Source of the DNA: an uncultured Sphingomonadaceae bacterium
GTDB taxonomy: Bacteria > Pseudomonadota > Alphaproteobacteria > Sphingomonadales > Sphingomonadaceae
DNA length: 64,000 bases
Direction of reading: 5' to 3'
Assembly (NCBI GenBank): GCA_946479505.1
Contig: CAMLGC010000010.1
Location: 3,197-67,196, forward strand
The notes below the pieces were generated by a model, which saw only the letters and a program-made list of their open reading frames with translations, searched no databases and was not told where the DNA came from. Below are positions 30,133-43,124 of the stretch, one piece after another. A program made the position numbers and the translations under genes. Within the stretch, counting starts at the first letter, position 1. Each line of letters begins with the position of its first letter.

Positions 30133-31251
30133 TCAGCGCACCTCGACCGTGGGCACCACCGACATGCCGGGGCCGATCGGGTAGTCGCGCGGGTCGGGCG
30201 CGTTCTTCGTGTCGAACTCGATCCGCACCGGCACGCGCTGCACGACCTTGACGAAATTGCCGCTCGCATTCTGCGCCGGCAGGATCGAGAACGCCTGGCC
30301 TGCGCCGCGCTGGATCGAATCGACATGGCCTTTGAACGCGACGTCGGGAAAGGCATCGATCTTGATCGAGACCGGTTGGCCGATCCGCATCCGCGTGAGC
30401 TGCGTCTCCTTGAAATTGGCCGTCACCCACATCCGGTCGGGCACGATCGCCATGAGCTGCGACCCGGGCGCGACATAGCTTCCGACGTTGACCTGGCGAT
30501 TGACCACCTGTCCCGCGACCGGCGCCGTCAGCCGCAGATCGCCGAGCGTCACCCTGGCCTGCTCGACCTGCGCGCGCCGTGCCTCGACCACCGCCTCCGC
30601 CGCCGCGACCTGCCGGTGCGCGACCGCGATATCGGCCGCGGCACTGTCGATCTGCTCGCGCGCCGCCGCCGCTTCGGCCGCGCTCGTGCGTGCCTGCGCG
30701 CGCGCCTGATCGAGCTGTTGCGCCGCAACCGCCGCCGGATCGAGCCGCTGGAGCGCGCGATAACGCGCAAGGTCCTTCGCCGCCTTCTCGGCAGCGGCAA
30801 CGGGGCTGCGCGCCTGCGCGGCGGCGCGGTCGCGCGCGGCCTCGGCGGCGGCGACCTGCGCGCGCGCGCGCGCCGCTTCGGCACGCGCCTGCTGCACCCC
30901 CGCCTGCGCCTCGACGAGCTGCGCCTCCGGACCCGACGGCTCGATCACGGCGAGCAGCCGCCCGGCCTCGACATGCCGGTTGTCGACCTGCGCGACCGAC
31001 TTGAGCGTGCCGCCGACCGTCGGCGCGATCCGCACGATATGCGCGTCGATGAAGGCGTCGTCGGTCGATTCGTACTGGCGCGCATGGAGGTAATAGAGCA
31101 GCCCGCCCACCGCGATCGCCGCGACGACGACGATCAGGATGATCCAGAAGAGCGGCCTGCGGAAGAGCGACGGCTTCTTGCCGCTCTGCTCCTCGCCCTC
31201 GTGGGTGTCGTCCTCGAGGGCGTCGTCTTCCTGCTCGTGCGCGTCGCTCAT
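30133..31251 (-). CDS. HlyD/EmrA-family periplasmic adaptor
   Basis: This 372-aa membrane-fusion protein has an acidic cytoplasmic N-terminus, one membrane anchor (FWIILIVVVAAIAVGGLLYY, about residues 35-54) and a lipoyl-like half (STDDAFIDAHIVRIAPTVGG). A long Ala-rich alpha-helical hairpin (about 115-240) follows, then the second lipoyl half (LTAPVAGQVVNRQVNVGSYV). It bridges the EmrB-like pump to the NodT-like channel. Its ATG (31251) overlaps the TetR stop, and its stop is 4 bases from the MFS gene. Confidence 0.93.
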   Translation of the reverse strand: MSDAHEQEDDALEDDTHEGEEQSGKKPSLFRRPLFWIILIVVVAAIAVGGLLYYLHARQYESTDDAFIDAHIVRIAPTVGGTLKSVAQVDNRHVEAGRLLAVIEPSGPEAQLVEAQAGVQQARAEAARARAQVAAAEAARDRAAAQARSPVAAAEKAAKDLARYRALQRLDPAAVAAQQLDQARAQARTSAAEAAAAREQIDSAAADIAVAHRQVAAAEAVVEARRAQVEQARVTLGDLRLTAPVAGQVVNRQVNVGSYVAPGSQLMAIVPDRMWVTANFKETQLTRMRIGQPVSIKIDAFPDVAFKGHVDSIQRGAGQAFSILPAQNASGNFVKVVQRVPVRIEFDTKNAPDPRDYPIGPGMSVVPTVEVR

Positions 31252-31880
31252 GCAATCCCCTGTTCGGAAATCAGCCGGTCGAGAATGGCGTCGGTGTTGG
31301 CGGCGATCCGCGCCTTCAGGTCGCGGACGAGGCCGGGATCGTCGAGCGGCCGGCCGAGCACCCGCCCGCAGGTCGCCCGCGCGGCGCGGATCACCACCAC
31401 CTGCCCGAACAAGGTCATCACCGCGAGCTGCGCGGCGGCGCGGTCGCGCGCGGCCGTCGCGATGCAGACGAGCTCGACCAGCGTGCCGAGCATCCGCCCC
31501 ATCGGCCCCGCCCACAGCCGGTCGAACGCCTCGGTCGGCCGCATCTGCTCGCGCACGATGAACAGCGCCCAGGCTTCGCTACGCTCGCCCGCAAGCTTGT
31601 CGAGCAGCCGCGCGAGCATCGTGTGGATCGCCGCGCGCGCGTCGCCCGGATCGTCGGGCAGCGCCCCGTCCTCGGCGGGCGTGCCCTCGCCGACATCGTC
31701 CATCTGCGAGGCGATATAATCCGCCGCGGCAAGGTAGAGCCCCTCCTTGCCGCCATAATGATAGGTGATCGACGACATGGCGGTGCCCGCCGCCGCCGCG
31801 ATCCCGCGCGTGCTCGCGCCGTCGAGCCCCTTCGCGCCGAACTCGCGGATCGCGGTTTCGAGAAGTCGCTCCTGTACCAT
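31248..31880 (-). CDS. TetR/AcrR-family repressor, CerR-like
   Basis: This 210-aa protein has an N-terminal helix-turn-helix (ERLLETAIREFGAKGLDGAS, then GTAMSSITYHYGGKEGLYLAA). Its C-terminal ligand domain resembles the CerR/DUF1956 group (YIASQMDD, ALFIVREQMRPTEAFDRL). It heads the efflux operon and overlaps the EmrA-like gene by 4 bases, a classic autoregulated repressor-pump layout. The start ATG at 31880 lies 17 bases from a perfect 12-bp palindrome (31897-31908) that is the likely operator. Confidence 0.92.
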   Translation of the reverse strand: MVQERLLETAIREFGAKGLDGASTRGIAAAAGTAMSSITYHYGGKEGLYLAAADYIASQMDDVGEGTPAEDGALPDDPGDARAAIHTMLARLLDKLAGERSEAWALFIVREQMRPTEAFDRLWAGPMGRMLGTLVELVCIATAARDRAAAQLAVMTLFGQVVVIRAARATCGRVLGRPLDDPGLVRDLKARIAANTDAILDRLISEQGIA

Positions 31881-31896
31881 CGCCTCGCGCTAGTTC

Positions 31897-31908
31897 GTTC
31901 GATCGAAC
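31897..31908. promoter_or_regulatory. Probable TetR operator palindrome
   Basis: GTTCGATCGAAC is a perfect 12-bp palindrome located 17-28 bases upstream of the TetR start, where the promoter of the efflux operon should be. The position and symmetry fit autorepression; binding is inferred. Confidence 0.6.
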
Positions 31909-31969
31909 AAGACAAGCATGTTCTTTGCGGATCGGCCGGTACCGCGCCGATGCTAAGGCGCCGAAGCGC

Positions 31970-32626
31970 TCACGCCTTCCGGTAGCGCCACAGGAGCAGC
32001 GGCCGCGTCAACGCCAGACCGACGAGGAACCCCGCGATATGCGCACCGATCGCGATCTGCTGCGCGGGGCCGCCGCCGAGCCCCGCGAGCCCGATCAGGA
32101 GCTGCACGCCGATCCATGCCGCCGCGAGCCACGCGACGCGCACGACGCCGCCGGGGATCGGCCCCAGATCGGGCACCTTCTGCTCGCTGAACAGCAGCGC
32201 ATAGGCCGCGATCACCGCCGAGATCGCGCCGCTCGCACCGATCATCGGCACCGGCGAATGCAGCGATGTCAGCCATTGTCCGCCCGCCGAGACGTATGCG
32301 CCGACGACATAGAGCAGTATCAGCCCCTTGGTCCCGAGCCCGCGCTCGACCATCTGCCCGCAATAGACGAACATCACCATGTTGAGCAGTAGATGCGCGT
32401 AGCCGCCGTGGATCAGCGTCGCGGTGAGCGGCGTGATCCACGGCGGGAGCGGCGTGATTCCCGCGCCTGGCGCCACCTGCGCGCCCGAGGCGAGCAGCGG
32501 AATGAATCCGCCGATCACCGCGGCGGCGCTCTCCGCGCCGGCGAAGCTGATGAGCAGCGAAACGAGGATCGTCGCGCCCGCGATCGCGAGCGTCGCGGGG
32601 GTTTCCGAGAAGCGGCCGAGCTTCAC
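31970..32626 (-). CDS. Rhomboid-family intramembrane serine protease
   Basis: This 218-aa protein has six hydrophobic segments. The catalytic dyad is intact: Ser132 in PMIGASGAISAV and His196 in AIGAHIAGF, and the HGGYAHLLLNM oxyanion/structural motif is near 73-83. Rhomboids cleave membrane-spanning substrates within the bilayer; no substrate can be inferred here. It lies 18 bases downstream of greA on the same strand. Confidence 0.92.
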   Translation of the reverse strand: MKLGRFSETPATLAIAGATILVSLLISFAGAESAAAVIGGFIPLLASGAQVAPGAGITPLPPWITPLTATLIHGGYAHLLLNMVMFVYCGQMVERGLGTKGLILLYVVGAYVSAGGQWLTSLHSPVPMIGASGAISAVIAAYALLFSEQKVPDLGPIPGGVVRVAWLAAAWIGVQLLIGLAGLGGGPAQQIAIGAHIAGFLVGLALTRPLLLWRYRKA

Positions 32627-32644
32627 GCCAGCCTCACCTCGGCC

Positions 32645-33121
32645 TCAGATGAACTCCACCTTCGACACGAGGTAGTATTTGTCCCCCGAAGGCACCGTCA
32701 CCTCGACCTCGTCGTCGGCCTGCCGCCCGATCAGCGCGCGGCCAAGCGGCGAGTTGTACGAGATGCGCCCGCGCTTGGCGTCGGCCTCGGTCTGCCCCAC
32801 GATCTGATAGCGGATCGGCTTGTCGTCCTCGTCGAGCAGCGTCACGGTCGCGCCAAACACGATCTTGTCGCCCGAAAGATCGCGCGGGTCGATCACCTGC
32901 GCGCGCGCGAGCTTGTCCTCGATATCGGCGATCGATGCTTCGATCTGGCCCTGGCGCTCCTTGGCGGCGTGGTATTCGGCATTTTCCGAAAGATCGCCGT
33001 GCGCGCGCGCTTCCTCGATCGCATCGACGATCTGCGGGCGCTCTTCCTTGAGGCGCTTGAGGTCGGCGGTGAGCTTCGCATGGCCCTCGGCCAGCATCGG
33101 CATCTTCTCGATCGTCGCCAT
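32645..33121 (-). CDS. greA: Transcription elongation factor GreA
   Basis: This 158-aa factor rescues backtracked RNA polymerase by stimulating transcript cleavage. The N-terminal coiled coil contains the tip acidic residues in [16 protein letters not shown] (about residues 42-57), and the C-terminal FKBP-like domain ends [16 protein letters not shown]. The ATG at 33121 gives [10 protein letters not shown], the standard GreA start; the longer open frame upstream lacks support. It lies downstream of carB on the same strand (84-base gap), an arrangement common in alphaproteobacteria. Confidence 0.96.
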   Translation of the reverse strand: MATIEKMPMLAEGHAKLTADLKRLKEERPQIVDAIEEARAHGDLSENAEYHAAKERQGQIEASIADIEDKLARAQVIDPRDLSGDKIVFGATVTLLDEDDKPIRYQIVGQTEADAKRGRISYNSPLGRALIGRQADDEVEVTVPSGDKYYLVSKVEFI

Positions 33122-33205
33122 AGATTCGTCCCTCGTCCAAACATCCCCCGATCCAAGCGAGCCTGATATCGGCCCGCCCGCACGTCCTTGTCTCATGTTG
33201 GGGGA

Positions 33206-36537
<3,332 letters not shown>

Positions 36538-36538
<1 letters not shown>

Positions 36539-36765
36539 CAGGTTCTCGGCCGCTTAAAAATATATTCGATCTGCGAAGTCTCGCCTGAAGCGATGTGCTC
36601 GCTCGAGTAAGACTGCGGCACCGCTGAGACCAACTCCCAACCGCCCTCGCCCAATTTTTCCAAAACCTCGATCAGCATGTCGCCTTCGAAGTTCGGTTCG
36701 GTCCACGTCCAACCAGCGTCCGGGCCAAGCCTATGGGCAATTGTAAAGTAATCCCAGCAGCGCAT
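36538..36765 (-). CDS. DUF4177-like small protein inserted between carA and carB
   Basis: This 75-aa protein has the DUF4177-like pattern of a short strand, then [20 protein letters not shown] and a final IEYIFKRP. The function of the family is unknown. Its ATG overlaps the carA stop by one base and its stop overlaps the carB ATG by one base, so it is fully embedded in the car operon. The coding sequence is clearly richer in A+T than carA and carB (for example TTTAAAAATATATTC-type codons near its end), which suggests later acquisition. A role in carbamoyl-phosphate synthase regulation is possible but purely contextual. Confidence 0.75.
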
Positions 36766-38033
36766 CAGGTCGCGCTCCTCAACATCCCCACGAACCGCTC
36801 GAACAGATAGAAGCTGTCCTGCGGCCCCGGGCTAGCCTCGGGGTGGTATTGCACGCTGAACGCGGGGCGATCGACGAGCTCCAGTCCGGCATTGCTGCCG
36901 TCGAACAGCGAGACGTGCGTCTCGCGCACGCCTTCGGGCAGGCTTTCGCGCGTCACCGCGAAGCCGTGGTTCATGCTGGTGATCTCGACCGCGCCGTCGC
37001 TGAGCCGCTTGACCGGATGGTTGGCGCCGCGATGGCCCTGGAACATCTTGGTCGTCCGCGCCCCCACCGCGAGCCCCAGCAACTGGTGCCCCAGGCAGAT
37101 GCCGAACAGCGGCTTGCCGGTTTCCAGCAGCTTGCGGATCGTTGGCACGGCGTATTCCGCGGTCGCGGCCGGATCGCCGGGGCCGTTCGACAGGAAGAAG
37201 CCGTCGGGATCGAGCGCCATGATCTGCTCGAAGGTCGCGGTGGCAGGCACGACCGAGACTTTGGCCCCGGCCCTGACGAGATTCCGGAAGATATTGCGCT
37301 TGCTGCCGTAATCGACCGCGACGACGTGGGGTCTTTCAAGCCCCTCCCCTTCAGGGGAGGGGTTGGGGTGGGGGCTATCCTCGGACGACAACGCTTGGGG
37401 CACTCCCCCACCCCCAACCCCTCCCCTGAAGGGGAGGGGCTTGCTGTCGCCCTCATACCCGAACCCCAGCCGCCAGACGCCGCCTTCCCAGCCGTAATCC
37501 ATCTCGGTCGACACGACCTTGGCGAGGTCCATGCCTTCCAGGCCCGGCCATGCGCGCGCTTGTCTGAGCAGCAGCTCGACGTCGAACTCGCCCGAGGCCG
37601 AATGCGCGATCACCCCGTTGGGCGCGCCGCCGCTCCTGATCCGCCGCGTCAGCGCGCGCGTGTCGACCCCGGCAAGCCCGATCCGCTCGTGCGCCTTCAT
37701 CCACGCATCGAGCCGCTCGGCGCTGCGGAAGTTGCTCGGCGCGGTCACGTCCTCGCGCACGATCATGCCGAACGCGTGCGGGCTGTCCGCCTCCACATCC
37801 TCGGCGTTGGTGCCGACATTGCCGATATGCGGGAAGGTGAAGGTGATGATCTGCCCGGCATAGGAGGGATCGGTCATCACCTCCTGATAGCCCGTCATCG
37901 CGGTGTTGAAGCACACCTCGCCCACCGCCTGTCCCTCGGCCCCGAACCCGCGGCCCCAGGCAACGGTGCCGTCGGCCAGAACCAATACCCCCGTCGCTCC
38001 ATTCGGATCGCAGGCTGATCGGGTCGCAGACAC
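36765..38033 (-). CDS. carA: Carbamoyl-phosphate synthase small subunit, with repeat insertions
   Basis: This is the glutaminase subunit supplying ammonia to CarB. The N-terminal CPSase domain (GATGVLVLADGTVAWGRGFG) is followed by a class I glutamine amidotransferase domain: nucleophile Cys in FGICLGHQLLG, His/Glu in VQYHPEASPGP. A 105-bp family C-like palindrome is translated in frame between the two domains (about residues 197-232). The start is uncertain: the conserved N-terminus MADAKPTPAP is encoded from ATG 38095 in a different frame, and a 53-bp palindrome (38002-38054) breaks the frame. GTG 38033 lies 2 bases after the resulting stop and is taken here as a reinitiation start; TTG 38057 is an alternative. 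Confidence 0.88.
   Translation of the reverse strand: MSATRSACDPNGATGVLVLADGTVAWGRGFGAEGQAVGEVCFNTAMTGYQEVMTDPSYAGQIITFTFPHIGNVGTNAEDVEADSPHAFGMIVREDVTAPSNFRSAERLDAWMKAHERIGLAGVDTRALTRRIRSGGAPNGVIAHSASGEFDVELLLRQARAWPGLEGMDLAKVVSTEMDYGWEGGVWRLGFGYEGDSKPLPFRGGVGGGGVPQALSSEDSPHPNPSPEGEGLERPHVVAVDYGSKRNIFRNLVRAGAKVSVVPATATFEQIMALDPDGFFLSNGPGDPAATAEYAVPTIRKLLETGKPLFGICLGHQLLGLAVGARTTKMFQGHRGANHPVKRLSDGAVEITSMNHGFAVTRESLPEGVRETHVSLFDGSNAGLELVDRPAFSVQYHPEASPGPQDSFYLFERFVGMLRSAT
37338..37442. repeat. Large palindrome embedded in frame in carA (family C')
   Basis: The arms AAGCCCCTCCCCTTCAGGGG... from 37338 and ...CCCCTGAAGGGGAGGGGCTT to 37442 are almost perfectly complementary over about 38 bases each, separated by about 27 bases. 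The 105-bp length is 35 codons. On the carA strand it reads as KPLPFRGGVGGGG and SPHPNPSPEGEG. Confidence 0.9.
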
Positions 38034-38054
38034 GATCAGACGGTCCGATCCGAA
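38002..38054. repeat. 53-bp palindrome interrupting the carA N-terminus
   Basis: Outer arms TTCGGATC (38002-38009) and GATCCGAA (38047-38054), inner arms CTGATCG (38015-38021) and CGATCAG (38033-38039), all perfect. Deleting exactly this segment joins MADAKPTPAPAVVC to GATGVLVLADG in one frame on the minus strand. Confidence 0.8.
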
Positions 38055-38095
38055 CAAACAACCGCAGGCGCGGGCGTGGGTTTGGCGTCGGCCAT
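38036..38095 (-). other. Original carA start, now a 19-codon truncated ORF
   Basis: ATG 38095, with GGAG 10 bases upstream, opens MADAKPTPAPAVVCSDRTV and stops at TGA 38036-38038 inside the palindrome. The first residues look like a normal sphingomonad CarA N-terminus. The stop lies 2 bases before GTG 38033, which suits translational reinitiation of carA. It could instead act as a leader peptide or reflect a sequencing error. Confidence 0.6.
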
Positions 38096-38228
38096 GAGGC
38101 GGGCACTCCGGGTCGTAGGTTGGCGATGTCGCTAAGGCTCAGCGGCTAGGCGCGCGAGGCCCTCGCGTCAATCTGTTAAAGCGCGCACGATCCGTCTATC
38201 GGGGCGGTTTACCTTCAGGGGCTCACAC

Positions 38229-38681
38229 ATGATTCGGGACGACATCAAGGCTGCGCTGGTGACCGCCATGAAAGGCGGCGACAAGCAGACTACCGCGACG
38301 CTGCGCCTCGTCCAGTCGGCCATCAAGAACCGCGACATCGAGGCACGCACCCAGGGCCCGGTCGCCGACGACGACGCGCTGGTCGTCGAGGTGCTGCAGA
38401 AGATGGTCAAGCAGCGCCGCGAATCGATCGAGATGTACGAGAAAGGCAACCGCCAGGAACTCGCCGACGCCGAGGCTGCGGAAGTGACGGTGATCGAACG
38501 CTTCCTCCCCGCCCAGATGAGCGAGGACGAGACCAAGGCCGCGATCGAGACGATCAAGGCGGAGACGGGCGCTGCCGGCATGAAGGACATGGGGCGCGTC
38601 ATGGCCGAGCTGAAGGCCCGCCACGGCACCCAGCTCGACATGTCCAAGGCGAGCGGCCTGGTGAAGGCGGCGCTGGGGTGA
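38229..38681 (+). CDS. GatB/YqeY domain-containing protein
   Basis: This 150-aa helical protein has the full YqeY pattern: MIRDDIKAALVTAMKGGDK, TLRLVQSAIKNRDIEAR, QRRESIEMYEKGNRQELAD, then FLPAQMSEDE and MGRVMAELKARHG. The domain is shared with the tRNA-binding tail of the GatB amidotransferase; the free-standing protein's function is unsettled. It usually precedes dnaG in alphaproteobacteria, but here a DUF559 gene is inserted between them, overlapping this stop by 4 bases. It is divergent from carA. Confidence 0.93.
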   Translation: MIRDDIKAALVTAMKGGDKQTTATLRLVQSAIKNRDIEARTQGPVADDDALVVEVLQKMVKQRRESIEMYEKGNRQELADAEAAEVTVIERFLPAQMSEDETKAAIETIKAETGAAGMKDMGRVMAELKARHGTQLDMSKASGLVKAALG

Positions 38682-39136
38682 GCAAAGGCGACCTTCCTCC
38701 CCTCCCGCAAGCGGGAGGGGACCGAGGGGTGGGCGCCCGGTTCAGACTAGGCCGTCCGACCGCATTGGCGCGCAAGCTCCGCAACAACACGAACGAGATC
38801 GAAGACCTGCTCTGGTCACGGTTGCGCCGATCGCAGCTCGGCGGCCTGAAATTCAGCCGGCAGATGCCGATTGCGGGGTTCGTCCTCGATTTCGTCTGTC
38901 GCAGCGCGCGGCTTGCCGTCGAACTCGACGGCAGCCAGCATGCAAACGCAGCGATGTATGACGCTAAACGAACCGCAGTGATCGAGGCGCAGGGTTACCG
39001 GGTAATCCGCTTCTGGAACAGCGACGTGCTGACGAACATGGACGGGGTGCTGGAGACCATTCTGACCGCTGCGACCAGCGGTGAGCGGGTGCCCACCCCC
39101 CAACCCCCTCCCGCACGCGGGAGGGGGAGCAGGTGA
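38678..39136 (+). CDS. DUF559 (Vsr-like, PD-(D/E)XK fold) nuclease-domain protein
   Basis: This 152-aa protein has a DUF559 domain: LARKLRNNTNEIEDLLW, LGGLKFSRQMPIAGFVLDFV, then AVELDGSQH with candidate catalytic Asp71, Glu82/Asp84 and His88, and a terminal YRVIRFWNSDVL strand. The fold is related to Vsr mismatch endonuclease. The first about 21 residues and the last about 17 are encoded by inverted copies of a family C repeat (38693-38740 and 39085-39133), so the gene is a nuclease core between inverted repeats. It overlaps yqeY and dnaG by 4 bases each (GTGA), breaking into a conserved operon without stopping translation. Confidence 0.88.
   Translation: MSKGDLPPLPQAGGDRGVGARFRLGRPTALARKLRNNTNEIEDLLWSRLRRSQLGGLKFSRQMPIAGFVLDFVCRSARLAVELDGSQHANAAMYDAKRTAVIEAQGYRVIRFWNSDVLTNMDGVLETILTAATSGERVPTPQPPPARGRGSR
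38693..38740. repeat. Left inverted repeat of the DUF559 cassette
   Basis: This 48-base repeat has core CCCTCCCGCAAGCGGGAGGG and right part GAGGGGTGGGCGCCCGG. The reverse complement of 39085-39133 aligns along its whole length, with scattered differences mainly in the linker. It encodes PPLPQAGGDRGVGAR at the nuclease N-terminus. Confidence 0.87.
39085..39133. repeat. Right inverted repeat of the DUF559 cassette, supplying the dnaG ribosome-binding site
   Basis: The mirror copy of 38693-38740: GCGGGTGCCCACCCCCC, then CCCTCCCGCACGCGGGAGGG. Its purine-rich end (GGGAGGGGGAGCAG, 39119-39132) immediately precedes the dnaG GTG at 39133 and serves as its apparent Shine-Dalgarno. Confidence 0.87.
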
Positions 39137-40986
39137 CCCTCTCCCCCCAGTTCCTCGACGAGCTCCGCGCCCGCACGCTCCTCTCCGCGCTCGTCGCCAA
39201 GTCGGTGAAGCTCACCAAGGCCGGCCGCGAGTTCAAAGGCTGTTGCCCGTTCCACAACGAGAAGACGCCGTCGTTCTATGTCAACGACGACAAGGCCTTC
39301 TATCACTGCTTCGGCTGCGGCGCGCATGGCGATGCGATCCGCTGGATGACCGACCAGCGCGGTCTGCCCTTCATCGACGCGGTCAAGGAGCTCGCCCAGG
39401 CCGCCGGCTTGGACATGCCCGCCCCTGATCCGCGCGCCGCGCAGAAGGCCGAGCGCGCCAAGGGCCTCCACGACGCCTCGGCCGACGCCGCCGACTGGTT
39501 CGTCCAGCAACTGAACGGCATCGCCGGCGCCGAGGCGCGCAGCGTTCTCGAACGGCGCGGCATCTCGTCCGCCACCGCCAAGGCGTTCGCCCTCGGCTAC
39601 GCGCCCGATTCGCGTGGGCGCCTCAAGGCCGCGCTCAAGGAATACGGCGACAAGCTCCTCGTCGAGGCCGGCCTGCTGATCGAGGTCGAGGGCAAGGAGC
39701 CCTACGACCGCTTCCGCGGCCGCCTGATGATCCCGATCCGCGATCCGCGCGGCCGCGTGATCGCGTTCGGCGGCCGCATCATCGGCGAGGGTGAACCAAA
39801 GTATCTCAACTCCCCCGAAACCCCGCTCTTCGACAAGGGCCGGACGCTCTACAATCTCGATCGCGCCGCCCCCGCCAGCCGCAAAACCGGCCGCCTGCTC
39901 GTGGTCGAAGGCTATATGGACGTGATCGCCCTCGCCCAGGCGGGGATCGAGGAAGCCGTCGCCCCCTTGGGCACCGCGCTCACCGAAGGACAGCTCGAAC
40001 GCCTGTGGCGCCTCGTCGACGTGCCGATCCTCTGCTTCGACGGCGACGCCGCGGGGCAGAAGGCCGCGATCCGCGCCGCCACCCGCGCGCTGCCGATGCT
40101 CGCCCCCGGCCGCAGCCTCGCCTTCGCGACGCTGCCGCAAGGCCTCGACCCCGACGATCTCGTCCGCCAGCGCGGGACCGCAGCCTTCGAGGCGCTGCTT
40201 GGCCAGGCCGAGCCGCTCGCGAACCGCCTGTGGGCATACGAGCTCGCCACCGAGCCGCTCGATACCCCCGAGCAGCGCGCCGGCCTGCGCCAACGCCTTA
40301 CCGAGCGCGCCGAGACGATCGCCGACCGCAACGTCCGCGCCGAATATCTCGCCGAGTTCCGCCGCCGCTTCGACGAGCAGTTCGCGCCCAAGCGCCGCCC
40401 CTTCGTTCCCGCCGGCCAACGCAAGAACGGCCGCTGGGTGCCGGCGCCGGCCCCCGTCACGGCACAGGCGAAGGCGGTCCAGGCGCAGGGCATCGACCCG
40501 ATCCTCGCTCGCGCGGTGCTCGTCGGCCTGATCCGCCACCCGGCCGAGATCGCGCGCCATGTCGAGGTGCTGGGCTCGCTCCGGCTCGCCGGCGGCGCGC
40601 TCGGGCGATTGTTCGAGGCGGTGGTCGATCTTGCCCTCGAAGATCAGGCGCTTGATAGCGCGAACCTGCTCACCATATTGGCGACGTCCGGATTTGACTC
40701 GGTTGCTACCGATTTGCTGAGGGCCGACACCCTGCCCTTCTCCTTCACCCAGAAGACAGGCGACGCTGCGCGCGCCTGCGCTGACCTGAACGAGGCGATT
40801 GCGGTGCTGGTGGCGGGTCCGGAGGTGGACCAGGCGCTCGCCGTCGCGACGGCGGCGTTGCAGGCCGATGCCACGGAGGAAGCCTTTGCGCGCCAGAATG
40901 CGTTGGTGCGCGAGCAGGCGGCACTCCGCGTGCGGCTTGCAAATCTGGTGCTGGCGGACGAAGACGACGAAACTCTTGATGCTTGA
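39133..40986 (+). CDS. dnaG: DNA primase
   Basis: This 617-aa primase synthesises RNA primers at the replication fork. The N-terminal zinc-binding domain (CCPFHNEKTPSFYVN and FYHCFGCGAHGD) is followed by a catalytic TOPRIM core (VVEGYMDVIAL near 258, FDGDAAGQKAAIRAA near 300) and a C-terminal helicase-interaction region. It starts at GTG 39133, overlapping the DUF559 stop; the ribosome-binding site lies in a repeat. An alternative start is not needed because MTLSPQFLDELRARTLLS is the usual N-terminus. It is followed by rpoD after 9 bases. Confidence 0.96.
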   Translation: MTLSPQFLDELRARTLLSALVAKSVKLTKAGREFKGCCPFHNEKTPSFYVNDDKAFYHCFGCGAHGDAIRWMTDQRGLPFIDAVKELAQAAGLDMPAPDPRAAQKAERAKGLHDASADAADWFVQQLNGIAGAEARSVLERRGISSATAKAFALGYAPDSRGRLKAALKEYGDKLLVEAGLLIEVEGKEPYDRFRGRLMIPIRDPRGRVIAFGGRIIGEGEPKYLNSPETPLFDKGRTLYNLDRAAPASRKTGRLLVVEGYMDVIALAQAGIEEAVAPLGTALTEGQLERLWRLVDVPILCFDGDAAGQKAAIRAATRALPMLAPGRSLAFATLPQGLDPDDLVRQRGTAAFEALLGQAEPLANRLWAYELATEPLDTPEQRAGLRQRLTERAETIADRNVRAEYLAEFRRRFDEQFAPKRRPFVPAGQRKNGRWVPAPAPVTAQAKAVQAQGIDPILARAVLVGLIRHPAEIARHVEVLGSLRLAGGALGRLFEAVVDLALEDQALDSANLLTILATSGFDSVATDLLRADTLPFSFTQKTGDAARACADLNEAIAVLVAGPEVDQALAVATAALQADATEEAFARQNALVREQAALRVRLANLVLADEDDETLDA

Positions 40987-40995
40987 GGGCAATTG

Positions 40996-43041
<2,046 letters not shown>

Positions 43042-43090
43042 TCCAGCTCGTTACCTTGCGGTCGTACGTCTTTGCATGGACATGATTGAC

Positions 43091-43116
43091 TCACGCGAAG
43101 ACGCGAAGGCGCAAAG
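43091..43116. repeat. Left terminal inverted repeat of the GxxExxY cassette
   Basis: This 26-base sequence beginning TCACGCGAAGACGCGAAGG is composed of three CGCRAAG-type units. Its reverse complement matches 43505-43530 at 23 of 26 positions. Confidence 0.88.
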
Positions 43117-43124
43117 GGGTCATG

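Noticed and set aside
28309..31719. Very long open frame on the plus strand (over 1,100 codons) across the efflux operon
   Set aside because: It is antisense to four clear genes and its translation is His/Arg/Asp-rich low-complexity text, as expected for the shadow of GC-rich coding sequence.
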